Shown piece after piece: positions 25,841 to 35,907 of a stretch of DNA of 64,000 bases. Below the pieces are notes generated by a model. That model was given only the letters and a program-made list of their open reading frames with translations. It did no database searches and was not told the DNA's origin. The number at the start of each line of letters is the position of its first letter. The stretch's first letter is position 1. The stretch lies in the NCBI RefSeq assembly GCF_014645135.1, contig NZ_BMLH01000005.1:124001-188000 (forward strand). Reading direction: 5' to 3'. Source of the DNA: Rheinheimera tangshanensis (GTDB lineage: Bacteria; Pseudomonadota; Gammaproteobacteria; Enterobacterales; Alteromonadaceae). Made by a program: the position numbers and the translations under genes.

Positions 25841-26614
25841 CTAACAGCCAATTAACTTGCAGGTGTACTCGATACCATGCTGCCAGTTCAAATTAAAATG
25901 AAATAAGAAGGTGTCCATCGTCAGCCACATAATAAGTAGTCCGGCCAACATGCTAATGGGCATACCTATGGAGAAAATATTCAACTGCGGTGCTGTACGG
26001 GTGAGTACACCAAAAGCAATATTCACCACCAACATGGCTGTTACAGGCGCCAGCGTAATAGCAAGGGCTGTGGCGATAATCCAGCTGCCAAATTCAGCCA
26101 CCTGCCAGTATTTATTCACATCCATCCACTGGCCATTGATAGGCAAAGACTCAAAACTGAACACCACCATCTGAAACATAATCAGATGGCCGTCATACAC
26201 CAAAAATAACAAGGTGGCCAAAATCAGGTAAAACTGACCTATAGCCGGCACGGATACACCGTTAGCGGGATCTGCCATAGCGGCAAAACCTAAGCCGGTT
26301 TGAGTGGCCAGAATTTGACCTGCGGTGACAAAAGCCTGGACAAAAATTTGTGAGATGAAGCCTATCGCCAGTCCAATGATAATTTGTTGGATCATCTGCA
26401 CAACCAGATTCAGCGACATCAGATTGACATCTTTGACTGGCGGCACCACTGGCATAATCATCACGATAAAGGCCGCACAAAAAGCAGCTTTAACCCGGGT
26501 AGGAATATTTTTGGCACCAAAAGCCACCATAATAAACATCATGGCGGATACACGGGCGAAAGGCAGCATAAAGTCAGCAATAACCTGAAGTAACTGCTGA
26601 AGTGGGTATTCCAT
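25841..26614 (-). CDS. fliR: Flagellar export gate protein FliR
   Basis: A 257-aa, six-helix inner-membrane component of the export gate (PFARVSAMMFIMVAFGAKNI, GLAIGFISQIFVQAFVTAGQ, GLLIMWLTMDTFLFHF). The frame stays open upstream to 26842, but that part lies inside fliQ. The true start is the ATG at 26614 within TGATG, sharing one base with the fliQ stop. It gives [10 protein letters not shown] and the normal FliR length. Confidence 0.96.
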   Translation of the reverse strand: MEYPLQQLLQVIADFMLPFARVSAMMFIMVAFGAKNIPTRVKAAFCAAFIVMIMPVVPPVKDVNLMSLNLVVQMIQQIIIGLAIGFISQIFVQAFVTAGQILATQTGLGFAAMADPANGVSVPAIGQFYLILATLLFLVYDGHLIMFQMVVFSFESLPINGQWMDVNKYWQVAEFGSWIIATALAITLAPVTAMLVVNIAFGVLTRTAPQLNIFSIGMPISMLAGLLIMWLTMDTFLFHFNLNWQHGIEYTCKLIGC

Positions 26615-26883
26615 CAGCTCACTACCGTGGGAATACTCTGATAAAGCTTCTCGGTGTAATCCATCAGAGTTTGAGTTAACCAATGACCACCGTACATCAA
26701 AGCAAGTAATGTCACTATTAAACGAGGTAAGAAGCTTAAGGTTTGTTCGTTGATTGAGGTCGCGGCCTGAAATATAGACACAATAAGGCCCACAATCAGC
26801 GAAGGAATGATAGCCACGGAGACAATGAGGATCACCAGCCAAAGCGCATCATTCAATATATCAACAAAAACCTCTGGACTCAT
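26614..26883 (-). CDS. fliQ: Flagellar export gate protein FliQ
   Basis: An 89-aa protein with two membrane helices (about 16-40 and 52-73). It is typical of Fli[59 protein letters not shown]. It assembles with FliP and FliR into the export channel. Its start overlaps the fliP stop by 4 nt and its stop overlaps the fliR start by one base. Confidence 0.97.
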   Translation of the reverse strand: MSPEVFVDILNDALWLVILIVSVAIIPSLIVGLIVSIFQAATSINEQTLSFLPRLIVTLLALMYGGHWLTQTLMDYTEKLYQSIPTVVS

Positions 26884-27626
26884 GTCCCCACTCCGTAGCT
26901 AGTGGCTAAAGTCCCCATGACCAGTAACCAGCCGTCCACTAATACAAACATCATCAACTTAAAAGGCAAAGCAATAATCATAGGGGACAACATCATCATA
27001 CCCATGGCCATCAAAATACTGGCAACCACCAAGTCAATGATCAAGAAGGGAATAAATATCATAAAACCAATTTGAAAGGCTGTTTTCAGTTCACTGGTGA
27101 CAAAAGCCGGGATCACCACTGTGATAGGTAAATCGGCAACGTTGTCGACTTTTGGTGTACCCGCAATTTCAGCAAAGGTTTCTAAATCTTTCATTCGGGT
27201 TTGATGCAACATAAAGGCTTTCATAGGCTTTATTGCTTCATCAAAAGCCTGAATGGAGGTCATTTGTTCCGCCAGATAAGGCTGCAGAGCTTTTTGATTT
27301 ACCTCGTCAAACACTGGCGCCATAATAAAAAAAGTCATAAAAATGGTGATACCAATCAGCACCTGGTTCGATGGTGAAGATTGCAAGCCTATAGCCTGTC
27401 GTAAGATAGCCAGCACCACGATAATACGAGTGAAACAGGTCATCATAATGACCATAGCAGGGATAAAACTCAGCGCCGTCATTACTGCCAATACTTGCAG
27501 CGTCACACTGTAATCCTGCGAACCATCCGGATTAGTAGTGACAGATAAAGCAGACAACGCACCGCCCTGCTGGGCTAACAACTCTGGGGATAACACCAAT
27601 AAAACAAGCGCAAGTAATGGCCACAT
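26880..27626 (-). CDS. fliP: Flagellar export gate protein FliP
   Basis: A 248-aa export-channel protein with a cleavable signal ([20 protein letters not shown]) and four further membrane segments. Conserved parts are [39 protein letters not shown] and [20 protein letters not shown]. The reading frame continues upstream into fliO, to 27701. The ATG at 27626 is preferred because it gives a proper signal peptide and the family length, although its ribosome-binding site is weak. Confidence 0.94.
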   Translation of the reverse strand: MWPLLALVLLVLSPELLAQQGGALSALSVTTNPDGSQDYSVTLQVLAVMTALSFIPAMVIMMTCFTRIIVVLAILRQAIGLQSSPSNQVLIGITIFMTFFIMAPVFDEVNQKALQPYLAEQMTSIQAFDEAIKPMKAFMLHQTRMKDLETFAEIAGTPKVDNVADLPITVVIPAFVTSELKTAFQIGFMIFIPFLIIDLVVASILMAMGMMMLSPMIIALPFKLMMFVLVDGWLLVMGTLATSYGVGT

Positions 27627-27627
27627 A

Positions 27628-28053
27628 TTAAGGTTTCGACTTTTGTTTTTGAAGAAGTGTTTGAAACTGAGCACGCCAGTCTGGCATAGCCACATCATCA
27701 ACCAGAGGTTGGTCTAATTCAAATAACATATTAATTTGATTGGATGTTACTCCCAGCACTCTTTGTTTGCCTTGCACTTCGATCACTAAAATACGTTCAC
27801 GCGGCCCCAGCATCACAGAGCTGACAATTTTGATATGACTGGAGCCAGGTAATTTAATCGCCAGCTTTTTATACAACCAGGCCAAACCAAACAATAACCC
27901 CAGCACAATAATCAAGGAGCCAAACACATTCATAATGGTCATGGCATTCATACCATTACCTTGTGCGGTTGGGGCAGCAGCCGTTGCCACAGCAACGGTT
28001 TCAGCTATAGAAAAGGCAGGACAAAGTGCCATAACAGTAAAGAACACCCGCAT
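27628..28053 (-). CDS. fliO: Flagellar export assembly protein FliO
   Basis: A 141-aa protein with a probable signal or membrane segment at residues 1-18, a second membrane helix at about 44-64 ([20 protein letters not shown]) and a small cytoplasmic beta domain ([20 protein letters not shown]). FliO helps assemble the FliP ring. Its start overlaps fliN by one base and it ends 2 nt before the chosen fliP start. Confidence 0.92.
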   Translation of the reverse strand: MRVFFTVMALCPAFSIAETVAVATAAAPTAQGNGMNAMTIMNVFGSLIIVLGLLFGLAWLYKKLAIKLPGSSHIKIVSSVMLGPRERILVIEVQGKQRVLGVTSNQINMLFELDQPLVDDVAMPDWRAQFQTLLQKQKSKP

Positions 28054-28442
28054 TAGCGCAGCTTCTTAATACGTTCAATCTGACTGATCACATCGGTCAG
28101 ACGAATACCAAATTTGTCGTTCACCACCACGACTTCGCCATGAGCAATTAAGGTACCATTAACCAGTACGTCCAGTGGTTCGCCGGCTAAACGCTCGAGC
28201 TCAACAACAGACCCCTGATTCAGTTGCAGCAAATTACGGATACTGATCTTAGCGCGCCCAACTTCCATAGAAATAGTGACAGGAATATCTAAAATCGTAT
28301 CAAGTTTGCGTTTCTCATCAACGGTCAGTTGAGCTGGTTCTTCTTTTAACTCATCCAGTTCAACAGCAGAAGCGCCGCTATCTCCTTCCGCTTCCGCTAA
28401 GGCCGCAGCCCATTCGTCCATGGTATCTTGTTCATTCGCCAT
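28053..28442 (-). CDS. fliN: Flagellar switch protein FliN
   Basis: A 129-aa C-ring protein. An acidic N-terminal part (about 1-48) precedes the SpoA domain (about 50-128), with ILDIPVTISMEVGRAKISIR, NLLQLNQGSVVELERLAGEP and LDVLVNGTLIAHGEVVVVND. It binds FliM, FliG and CheY and helps dock FliH to the motor. It lies 2 nt after fliM. Confidence 0.97.
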   Translation of the reverse strand: MANEQDTMDEWAAALAEAEGDSGASAVELDELKEEPAQLTVDEKRKLDTILDIPVTISMEVGRAKISIRNLLQLNQGSVVELERLAGEPLDVLVNGTLIAHGEVVVVNDKFGIRLTDVISQIERIKKLR

Positions 28443-28444
28443 GA

Positions 28445-29533
28445 TTATCTCTCTCCACGTTCAGATAAGTTTAGATCCGCTTCCAGTTCACTGATATCTG
28501 CATCGCTGTCCAGGCGACGACCGCCTTTGGTGAACACATGCATCTCTGATTTCACGGATTCAGGTCGTTTAATTTTTTCGATGATTTTCAACGCGAGATT
28601 ATCGCGGGAGCGTCCCATTTTGGCTCTGTAGGTCGGTAAGTCTTCAATCAACACTGTGATATGGTCCGGCATTTCGACCGGAATGATGTCACCGGCTTTC
28701 AGGTTCATCAACTGCTCCAGCGTGATATCGACATCCAGCATCTTGGTGGTCAAGTCTACTTTTACATCCATAATTTCGTCACGCAGAGCTTTACTCCAGC
28801 GTAAGTCGGTGTCTTCTTTATCACTTTGCACACCGGCATCCAGCAGCTCACGGATAGGTTCTAACATCGAATAAGGTAAAGCCACGTGGAAGTCACCGCC
28901 ACCGCCGTCCAGTTCAATGTGAAAGGAGCTGATAACCACCACTTCTGTAGGGCTGACGATGTTGGCCATAGCCGGGTTGACTTCAGAATCGAGGTATTCA
29001 AAGGACACGTCCATCACCGGAGCCCAGGCTTCTTTATAGTCTTCAAAGATAAGCTTCAGCAGCATCTGAATAATACGACGCTCCGTTGGGGTAAATTCGC
29101 GGCCTTCGATTTTGGCGTGATAACGACCATCACCTCCAAAGAAGTTATCCACCAGAATAAACACTAAACGAGCTTCCATCGTAATCAGGCCTGTGCCTTT
29201 TAATGGGCGGAATCGCACCATGTTTAAACTGGTTGGAACAAAGAGGGTGTGTACGTATTCACCAAATTTAATCATCTGTACGCCGTTGATAGACACTTCT
29301 GCGGTGCGGCGCATCATATTAAATAAGCTGATCCGCATATGACGGGCAAAACGTTCGTTGACCATTTCGAGCGTGGGCATACGACCACGCACGATACGAT
29401 CCTGAGAGGAGAAGTCGTATTCGGTCGCAGAACGCCCACGACCGTCGCCACTTTCCTCGACCTCTTCTTCTTCGACGTCATCGACACCATGCAGTAGCGC
29501 GTCAATTTCGTCCTGGGACAATAAATCAGTCAA
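28445..29533 (-). CDS. fliM: Flagellar switch protein FliM
   Basis: A 362-aa C-ring protein. The extreme N-terminus carries the CheY-P-binding peptide DLLSQDEIDALLHGV (residues 3-17), followed by an acidic linker. The CheC-like middle domain contains RPLKGTGLITMEARLVFILV, FGGDGRY and EFTPTERRIIQMLL, and the SpoA domain is C-terminal. It lies 12 nt after fliL. Confidence 0.97.
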   Translation of the reverse strand: MTDLLSQDEIDALLHGVDDVEEEEVEESGDGRGRSATEYDFSSQDRIVRGRMPTLEMVNERFARHMRISLFNMMRRTAEVSINGVQMIKFGEYVHTLFVPTSLNMVRFRPLKGTGLITMEARLVFILVDNFFGGDGRYHAKIEGREFTPTERRIIQMLLKLIFEDYKEAWAPVMDVSFEYLDSEVNPAMANIVSPTEVVVISSFHIELDGGGGDFHVALPYSMLEPIRELLDAGVQSDKEDTDLRWSKALRDEIMDVKVDLTTKMLDVDITLEQLMNLKAGDIIPVEMPDHITVLIEDLPTYRAKMGRSRDNLALKIIEKIKRPESVKSEMHVFTKGGRRLDSDADISELEADLNLSERGER

Positions 29534-29545
29534 GCTGTTGCTCTC

Positions 29546-30073
29546 TTATTGCATCACAAAGCCAGTGAATAGTACTTCTTCCACTACTTCACTGCCGGCC
29601 ACGCCAACTAGGGCTTCCTGCACTTCTTTCAGTGCCTTTTTCTTTAAATTCTCTTTGCCTTCTACCGTAATCAACTCTTCGGCATTACTGGTGCTGAAAG
29701 TACGTAATAAGGTACTTTCAATCAGAGGGATATGCACTTTGGCTGTTTCTTCATTATTGCTGCCACGCACCAACAGCTGTACTTTAATTTGCACCAGACG
29801 ATCTTTACTGGCACCTGGTACATTAAAAATAAAAGGCCGTGGCATACTGACATATAAAGCCGAACCTTTGTCTGCTGAGGCATTTGGATCCGCTGCTACT
29901 GCAGTTTCAGCTGCACCAGCTTCTGCGGCAACAGGTTCTGCCGGATCACCGGACATCATCAATACCGCAACTACAGCGACTATAGCCAGCAACACTACTG
30001 CGCCGATAATGATGATCAGCTTTTTCTTTTTTTCCTGGCCTTCACCAATTTCTAAGTCTTTACCCGCTGCCAT
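29546..30073 (-). CDS. fliL: Flagellar basal-body-associated protein FliL
   Basis: A 175-aa, single-pass inner-membrane protein with one helix at residues 19-40 (KLIIIIGAVVLLAIVAVVAV), an Ala-rich periplasmic linker and a stomatin-like FliL domain ending LFTGFVMQ. It rings the stator units and influences torque. It starts the fliLMNOPQR set after a 148-nt gap (30074-30221) behind fliK; I could not call a promoter in that gap. Confidence 0.94.
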   Translation of the reverse strand: MAAGKDLEIGEGQEKKKKLIIIIGAVVLLAIVAVVAVLMMSGDPAEPVAAEAGAAETAVAADPNASADKGSALYVSMPRPFIFNVPGASKDRLVQIKVQLLVRGSNNEETAKVHIPLIESTLLRTFSTSNAEELITVEGKENLKKKALKEVQEALVGVAGSEVVEEVLFTGFVMQ

Positions 30074-30221
30074 TTTTATTCCTTATCCGCTGTGATGAAG
30101 TCGTATTATTGACCTTGGCTTTCATCAAAGGCAATCACTAACTGTGCATCTGCCGCTTTTCTGTTCTGCAAAGCACTGTAACTGCAAATACTCAGCTGTA
30201 CAGTTCTGACCCGAATCTGAT

Positions 30222-32099
30222 TTAGGCGTAATAATCTACAACCCGATCACTAGTCTTTGTTGGTAAAACAACAGGTTCTGTCAGCTCTTCCGACAAGGCT
30301 TGTCCATTGCCCGAACCAGTGCCTCCGGCCGTACGGCGCCCCCCGTCCTGGCCTGAAGAAGATTGGTTTTGTTGTTGCACTGAGCCCTGACTCAATTCAA
30401 TGCCCTGCTGTTGCAGTAGTTCTTTGAGTTTTGGCATTTGTTGTTCCATCAGTTCTTTAGCATTTCCTTGCTGAACCATAAACTGCACTGACATCTGATC
30501 CTGCTGCAAACTAATCTTGATCTGCATCGAACCTAATTCAGACGGATCCAGACGAATTTCAGCGGTATGAACCTTATCTTTTACCATCATCAGCATTTTT
30601 TCTTTTAATTGATTCGAAGCTTCAGGCTGGATCAGATTGAGTTTTTGTCCCAGCTGGTCAGCTTGTTTCTGGCTCGCCTCAGACACTAATTCACGACCAG
30701 ACACTGAGATACCTGAGCTGATTTTGTCCAGAGTAGATTTTAGCTGGCTGCTAAAGGAATTTGTCTCTGCCACAACAGCTGCAGAAGTTTTTTGCGGTTC
30801 AATCGCGCTCAACAGCGCTTCTGTGGATCCATGCTGCGACGACTCACCAGAAGACGAGGAACTCCCCTGTTCTGCCTGTGCTGTAACTCCTACAGTCTGA
30901 AGTTGTTTTAACAGCTCTTCGGTGGTTACTTTAGCTTCTGCGGTAGGGGCTTTGCTCTGCTGCACCGCAGGTGCCAGCAATGCCGCCGCACTTTGAGCCT
31001 GTACTGAAGCTTTAGGATCTGTAGCAACAGCAGGCGTAGTCAAGATTTCACTGCCCTTTTCATCACTACTGTCCACTGTCTCATTACTGCTGAGAGTTAC
31101 AGCTGTGCTAGCTTTTAGTAAGGCTGGAGCTTGCTCTGGCTGAGCCACAGATTTGTTCACCGGGCTGCTCGCTACTAGTACTTCAGCGTTTATTGCACTT
31201 TGCTTCTCGGTCTCAGCAGGCTGCATTGTCTGAGTCGTTTTCTCTAAGGCTTTCAGTGGTTTTTCAAGATGAGCCTGAATTTTATTTTGATCAGGTCCTG
31301 TGTCTTTTTGCACACCAATATTCGGTTTAGTATCCGCTTTATCTGTTGTTTCAGTTTCTTTATTTTGTGCTGTTCCGGGCTGTGTGAAGGCAGGATCGGC
31401 TAACTGTTTTGTCGTTTTGTCAGATGGAGTCGTCAGCTTTAACGCCTTCAGCTCTTCTGATGTCAGCTGCTGCTCTGCGCTTTGCTCTGACAACAGCGTC
31501 TTATCAAGCACTACAGGCCCATCTTTTGGTTCTGCGCTTTTCACTTTGGGCAAAGAGGACGTCTCAGTCTCTGACAGCCCGGCAGGTACTAACTTCTCGG
31601 TTTTCTGGCTTAATTTCACAGCCTCTAAGTCGTCGTGGTCCATCAAAGCGGAGGCTTTAGTTTCACTGCTTTGTGCTTTGTCCAGGCGCTCCTGCAAACT
31701 TTTTGCTTTATCCAATAAGTTTAACCAGTGGGAGTGATCAGCCTCGCTGGCATCACTCTTCATCTTTGCTGTATCAGAGGCTTCAGACTGAAGTTCTTCA
31801 GTCTCGTCTGACTCTGACTCTTTGCTGCTCACCGACTTGTCCTGTTTCAGCTCAGCAGCAGTCGTATTCAGCTCTGATGAAGTCTCTTTGCCTTCTTGCA
31901 TTTCAGAGGCAGTATTCTGCCGTGTTTTAGTCGTGCTTTTTGCAGGCTTTTCCGGAGCTTTGCCATTGACCTCAGCGGCCAGGGTTGCCGCAAAACTTTG
32001 ATCCGGCTCAGCTACGGTATCATTCGGCTGCGTCGTCTGTGGCTTTGTTGCAGATACCGGCTCAGCGCTTAGCATGGTCATGGATAAAAATTCAGTCAT
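30222..32099 (-). CDS. fliK: Flagellar hook-length control protein FliK
   Basis: A 625-aa exported molecular ruler. The first about 470 residues are low-complexity and rich in Ser, Thr, Glu, Lys and Gln, as usual in the ruler part. The C-terminal Flg_hook domain (about 480-580) contains KVHTAEIRLDPSELGSMQIK and QQDQMSVQFMVQQGNAKELM, which interacts with FlhB to switch export specificity. At 625 aa it is longer than E. coli FliK (375 aa) but normal for polar systems. It follows fliJ after 123 nt. Confidence 0.92.
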   Translation of the reverse strand: MTEFLSMTMLSAEPVSATKPQTTQPNDTVAEPDQSFAATLAAEVNGKAPEKPAKSTTKTRQNTASEMQEGKETSSELNTTAAELKQDKSVSSKESESDETEELQSEASDTAKMKSDASEADHSHWLNLLDKAKSLQERLDKAQSSETKASALMDHDDLEAVKLSQKTEKLVPAGLSETETSSLPKVKSAEPKDGPVVLDKTLLSEQSAEQQLTSEELKALKLTTPSDKTTKQLADPAFTQPGTAQNKETETTDKADTKPNIGVQKDTGPDQNKIQAHLEKPLKALEKTTQTMQPAETEKQSAINAEVLVASSPVNKSVAQPEQAPALLKASTAVTLSSNETVDSSDEKGSEILTTPAVATDPKASVQAQSAAALLAPAVQQSKAPTAEAKVTTEELLKQLQTVGVTAQAEQGSSSSSGESSQHGSTEALLSAIEPQKTSAAVVAETNSFSSQLKSTLDKISSGISVSGRELVSEASQKQADQLGQKLNLIQPEASNQLKEKMLMMVKDKVHTAEIRLDPSELGSMQIKISLQQDQMSVQFMVQQGNAKELMEQQMPKLKELLQQQGIELSQGSVQQQNQSSSGQDGGRRTAGGTGSGNGQALSEELTEPVVLPTKTSDRVVDYYA

Positions 32100-32222
32100 C
32101 GGTCACCCCGGGTCCAGATGCAAGTGACTCACTTGCTGCTGTTGTTGTTTTTGCCTGTCTTGAGCAGACAAAAGCTGTTTACACACGTCATAACAAAAAG
32201 ACATACAAAATACGCGCCATAC

Positions 32223-32663
32223 TTAACTTACTCTGCGGAAAAATTGCTGAGTTGCAATTTCGTCCAGCATTTTTTGCTCCTGCTTATCGGCTTTGCGTTG
32301 TATTTCTGCCAACTCACGGTCAATCAGTATTTCCATAGCTTTGCGTTTTTTCTGCATAGCCAACAGTTGCTGTAAACGCTGGTCGGCACTGGCTTTTGCC
32401 TGTTGTACATACTGTTGTTGTGCAGTTAAGGCCGCATCCAGCTTGCCGATAAAATTCAGGTATTGGTTAAACTGACGGCTTGCCATCCCCTCCTGACCGC
32501 GACTTTGAGTTTGCTGGACGTACTCAATACGGTAATCTGCCAGCCCCTGATACTTCTGCTGCATCGACTGGTAGTTCTGCTGTGCAGCTCTGTACTGCGC
32601 CTGAAGTTTGTCTTCTTTTTCCTGTTGGACTTTTACCAACAGCTGAAGTTGTGCCAAAGCCAT
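32223..32663 (-). CDS. fliJ: Flagellar export chaperone FliJ
   Basis: A 146-aa, nearly all-helical coiled-coil protein (LQLLVKVQQEKEDKLQAQYR, MQQKYQGLADYRIEYVQQTQ). In the family it resembles the gamma subunit of F-type ATPases and sits in the centre of the FliI ring. It lies 3 nt after fliI. Confidence 0.93.
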   Translation of the reverse strand: MALAQLQLLVKVQQEKEDKLQAQYRAAQQNYQSMQQKYQGLADYRIEYVQQTQSRGQEGMASRQFNQYLNFIGKLDAALTAQQQYVQQAKASADQRLQQLLAMQKKRKAMEILIDRELAEIQRKADKQEQKMLDEIATQQFFRRVS

Positions 32664-32666
32664 AAC

Positions 32667-34004
32667 TTATCGTCCTAAATGTGCAGGTAAAAGTTTATCC
32701 AGCTGTGTCAGACTTTCGTCATAAGGCACCACCTCTTTCATTTCCTGCTGTAAAAAACCACGGATTTTTGGCATCAGTGTCACTGCGGCATCCAGTTGCG
32801 GGTCAGCGCCTTTAACATAAGCACCAATGGAAATTAAATCTTTGCTTTGCTGATAAGAGGCATACAACTGTTTTACAGCGCGGGCCAGCTTTTGATGCTC
32901 CATGCTGGTCACAGCCGGCATCACCCGGCTGATGGATTTTTCGATATCAATAGCCGGAAAATGACCGCTGTCAGCGAGCTGACGCGACAAAACTATGTGC
33001 CCATCCAAAATAGCGCGGGATGCATCAGCAATAGGATCCTGCAAATCATCGCCTTCAGATAACACAGTATAAAACGCCGTAATAGAGCCCTGACCTGCAG
33101 CGCCATTACCTGCTCTTTCGACCAATGCCGGCAATTTGGCAAAGACTGAAGGTGGATAGCCCTTTGTTGCCGGAGGTTCACCGACAGCCAAAGCAATTTC
33201 CCGCTGCGCCTGAGCATAACGGGTGATGGAATCAAGCAGCAGTAAAACATCTAAGCCTTGCTCGCGGAAATACTCAGCCACCTGCACTGCGGTCTCACAG
33301 CCTTTTAAACGCATTAAAGGTGACACATCGGCAGGAGCCGCAACGACCACCGAACGTTTGCGGCCTTCCTCTCCCAGAATTTCGTCGATAAATTCTTTCA
33401 CCTCGCGACCCCGTTCCCCCACCAGCCCTACGACTATCACGTCAGCTGCAGTGCCTCGGGTCATCATACCTAGTAATACAGACTTACCTACACCAGAGCC
33501 TGCAAACAAGCCCATTCGCTGGCCTTTGCCGACGGTAATAATACTGTTGATAGCACGCACCCCTACATCCAGCGGTGCATGAATAGGCTGACGTTGTAAC
33601 GGATTAATAGGAGGTTTTTTCGCGCCGCCAAATTCCTGACTTAAAATAGGGCCTTTGCCATCCAGTGGTTTACCTGCACCGTCAATAACCCGCCCCAGCA
33701 ATGCCATGGTCAAAGGTACGCCTTTAAAATCATTCAAAGGCGTGACCTTAGCGCCAGGCACTACACCGGACACATCATCTTTAGGCATCAGAAAAATACG
33801 ATCGTTGGCAAAACCCACCACTTCAGCAAATAGCTGACCCGATGCAGTTTCCACATGACAAGTCTGACCTATAGCCGCTGTGCAGCCTGTCGCTTCCAGA
33901 GTCAAACCTACGACCCGGACTAAACGCCCCGCCAGATTAGGCCTGCTTTTCTGAATGTGCTGCAGCTGTAGCTTTAAATTGGCAGCTAATTGTGACGACG
34001 ACAT
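32667..34004 (-). CDS. fliI: Flagellar export ATPase FliI
   Basis: A 445-aa, F1-beta-like ATPase that energises flagellar export. Walker A is GSGVGKS at residues 169-175. Other signatures are [56 protein letters not shown] and [20 protein letters not shown]. It lies between fliH and fliJ, 42 nt after fliH. Confidence 0.97.
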   Translation of the reverse strand: MSSSQLAANLKLQLQHIQKSRPNLAGRLVRVVGLTLEATGCTAAIGQTCHVETASGQLFAEVVGFANDRIFLMPKDDVSGVVPGAKVTPLNDFKGVPLTMALLGRVIDGAGKPLDGKGPILSQEFGGAKKPPINPLQRQPIHAPLDVGVRAINSIITVGKGQRMGLFAGSGVGKSVLLGMMTRGTAADVIVVGLVGERGREVKEFIDEILGEEGRKRSVVVAAPADVSPLMRLKGCETAVQVAEYFREQGLDVLLLLDSITRYAQAQREIALAVGEPPATKGYPPSVFAKLPALVERAGNGAAGQGSITAFYTVLSEGDDLQDPIADASRAILDGHIVLSRQLADSGHFPAIDIEKSISRVMPAVTSMEHQKLARAVKQLYASYQQSKDLISIGAYVKGADPQLDAAVTLMPKIRGFLQQEMKEVVPYDESLTQLDKLLPAHLGR

Positions 34005-34046
34005 ACAACTCCTTAAACAAAGCCCGCGATAACGCAGAACTTAATA

Positions 34047-34850
34047 TTAATCAGGAGAATGCAAGAAATGCTCCAGACTGCTTTGCAATCTGTGTTTAAT
34101 GCTTCTGTCCATCGAAGAGACTGGAGTTTCCAGCAGACAACCGCCGCGTTCGATAGCCGGATCAGAGCGAAGTTGCCAGTGGCGTTCGGCTAATTGCTCC
34201 GCGCTGAAATGCTGCTCAACTATGGCTATATCATCAGGGTGAAGTTTGATCAGTATATGTTCGGTTTGTAGTGGCAATACTGCCGTCGCATCGGACAGGG
34301 TTTTTAAGATCACTTGTGGATTAGTTTTACACTCGACTGCTATTACAGCTTCAGCCATCGCCAGGCACAGCTGCAGCAGTTGTTGCTCGACTTGTTGATC
34401 AACTTGTAATAGCGGTTGTTGCAGCTGATCCAGCAGAACAGCAAGCTCCAGCTTTTTCTGTTCAATCTCCTCAGTGGCTTGCTCTAAACCTAATTTTTTA
34501 CCTTCGGCCTGACCATGGGCTAAACCATCCGCTGTGCCTTGTTCACGACCTTCTTCATAACCTTTGGAAAAACCTTCTTCTTTGCCTTGCGCAAAACCTT
34601 CATCAAAAGCAGCCTGACGAATTTGTTCAATGTCATCTGCTGTCAGAGGCTTAATTTCCAGTTGTGCCTCTTCTTCGATTTCAACTGCTGCAGCCTGGTG
34701 TGACGGCAGCGTTTTGTTCAGCGCATTCGTTTTTCCAACAGGAGCTTTTTTATCAGACTCAAGCTGTGGAGTTGGCCAACGTTTGAGTAACTCCAGTAAC
34801 TCATCCGTTGGTGCAAAAGGTTGTTTGGTTCGAAAAGGATCCATGGTCAT
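34047..34850 (-). CDS. fliH: Flagellar export ATPase regulator FliH
   Basis: A 267-aa regulator of FliI. The central helical region has GxxxG-like repeats (FAQGKEEGFSKGYEEGREQG, ADGLAHGQAEGKKLG at about 89-125) typical of FliH, and the C-terminal domain (about 150-262) resembles V-type ATPase subunit E. The N-terminal part carries a Trp (RWPTP) in the place used for FliN/FlhA docking. It follows fliG by 22 nt. Confidence 0.93.
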   Translation of the reverse strand: MTMDPFRTKQPFAPTDELLELLKRWPTPQLESDKKAPVGKTNALNKTLPSHQAAAVEIEEEAQLEIKPLTADDIEQIRQAAFDEGFAQGKEEGFSKGYEEGREQGTADGLAHGQAEGKKLGLEQATEEIEQKKLELAVLLDQLQQPLLQVDQQVEQQLLQLCLAMAEAVIAVECKTNPQVILKTLSDATAVLPLQTEHILIKLHPDDIAIVEQHFSAEQLAERHWQLRSDPAIERGGCLLETPVSSMDRSIKHRLQSSLEHFLHSPD

Positions 34851-34872
34851 ACTACTTTACTCCGGTATCCTG

Positions 34873-35907
34873 TTACAGGAAGTCTTCACCACCGCCACCA
34901 CCAAGCATAATCTCTCCTGCATCGGCCAGACGACGGGCTACCGATAAGATATCTTTTTGCGCAGCTTCCACTTCACTGACACGCACAGGTCCCATGGCTT
35001 CCAAATCGTCGTTCAACAGTTCGGCAGCACGTTTGGACATGTTTTTCAGGATCTTCTCTTTTAAGTCGGCATCCGCCCCTTTTAAGGCTTTCATCAGTGC
35101 ATCCTGCTGTACTTCCCGCAAAATGGTCTGAATAGCTCTGTCGTCAACATCGATCAGGTTTTCGAATACAAACATCAGATCCTGAATTTGTTGCGCCATT
35201 TCTTCGTCATGTTCACGAATAGCGTCCATCAACTGCCCCTCAACATTGGTATCGAGGTAGTTCATGATATCGGCAGCTGCTTTTAAGCCGCCCATTTTTG
35301 CCGCCTGAGCACCAGCTTGACCCGCAAACTGTTTCTCCATAATTTCGTTTAATTCCTGCAGTGCTGCCGGTTGTACTTCTTCCAGGTTGGCAATACGCAT
35401 AGTTAAATCTAAACGCACTTTTTCCGGGAACTGCGACAGAATTTCGGCTGACTGCTCCGGTTCTAAATAAGACAATACAATGGTCTGGATCTGCGGGTGC
35501 TCGTTGCGGATGATATTCGCCACCTGCTTCGAGTCCATCCATTTCAGTGAATCCAGACCTTTGGCACCACCACCCAAAATAATCTGGTCGATGAGGTTCG
35601 AAGCTTTTTCTTCGCCTAAAGCAGCGGTTAACGCGCGGCGAATAAAGTCTTCGCTCTGGAAACCTATGGTGCTGAAGTTCTGAATTTGCTCGATAAAGAG
35701 CTTGTGCACCGCTGAGATTTTGGCCTGATTCAGATCGTCAATCTGTGCCATCGCCATCCCCACCTTCTGCACTTGCTTTGGCTCAAGGTGTTTTAAGATC
35801 TGTGCAGCGTCCTCTTCTGACAAACTCAGCAACAAGATAGCGGCTTTCTCGACGCCATCTAATTTGCCTACGTCAAAGCTCGGCTTGATGTTTTCAACAT
35901 TACTCAT
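34873..35907 (-). CDS. fliG: Flagellar switch protein FliG
   Basis: A 344-aa rotor protein. It has three armadillo-like domains, with GVEKAAILLLSLSEEDAAQI near the N-terminus, the middle-domain EHPQ motif (RNEHPQIQTIVLSYLEPEQS), and a C-terminal torque helix region (FVFENLIDVDDRAIQTILRE) with charged residues that face the stator. It overlaps the fliF 3' end by 8 nt. Confidence 0.97.
   Translation of the reverse strand: MSNVENIKPSFDVGKLDGVEKAAILLLSLSEEDAAQILKHLEPKQVQKVGMAMAQIDDLNQAKISAVHKLFIEQIQNFSTIGFQSEDFIRRALTAALGEEKASNLIDQIILGGGAKGLDSLKWMDSKQVANIIRNEHPQIQTIVLSYLEPEQSAEILSQFPEKVRLDLTMRIANLEEVQPAALQELNEIMEKQFAGQAGAQAAKMGGLKAAADIMNYLDTNVEGQLMDAIREHDEEMAQQIQDLMFVFENLIDVDDRAIQTILREVQQDALMKALKGADADLKEKILKNMSKRAAELLNDDLEAMGPVRVSEVEAAQKDILSVARRLADAGEIMLGGGGGEDFL

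Noticed and set aside
26615-26842. N-terminal extension of fliR
   Set aside because: The extra 76 residues are an out-of-frame reading of fliQ; ATG 26614 in TGATG gives the normal FliR.
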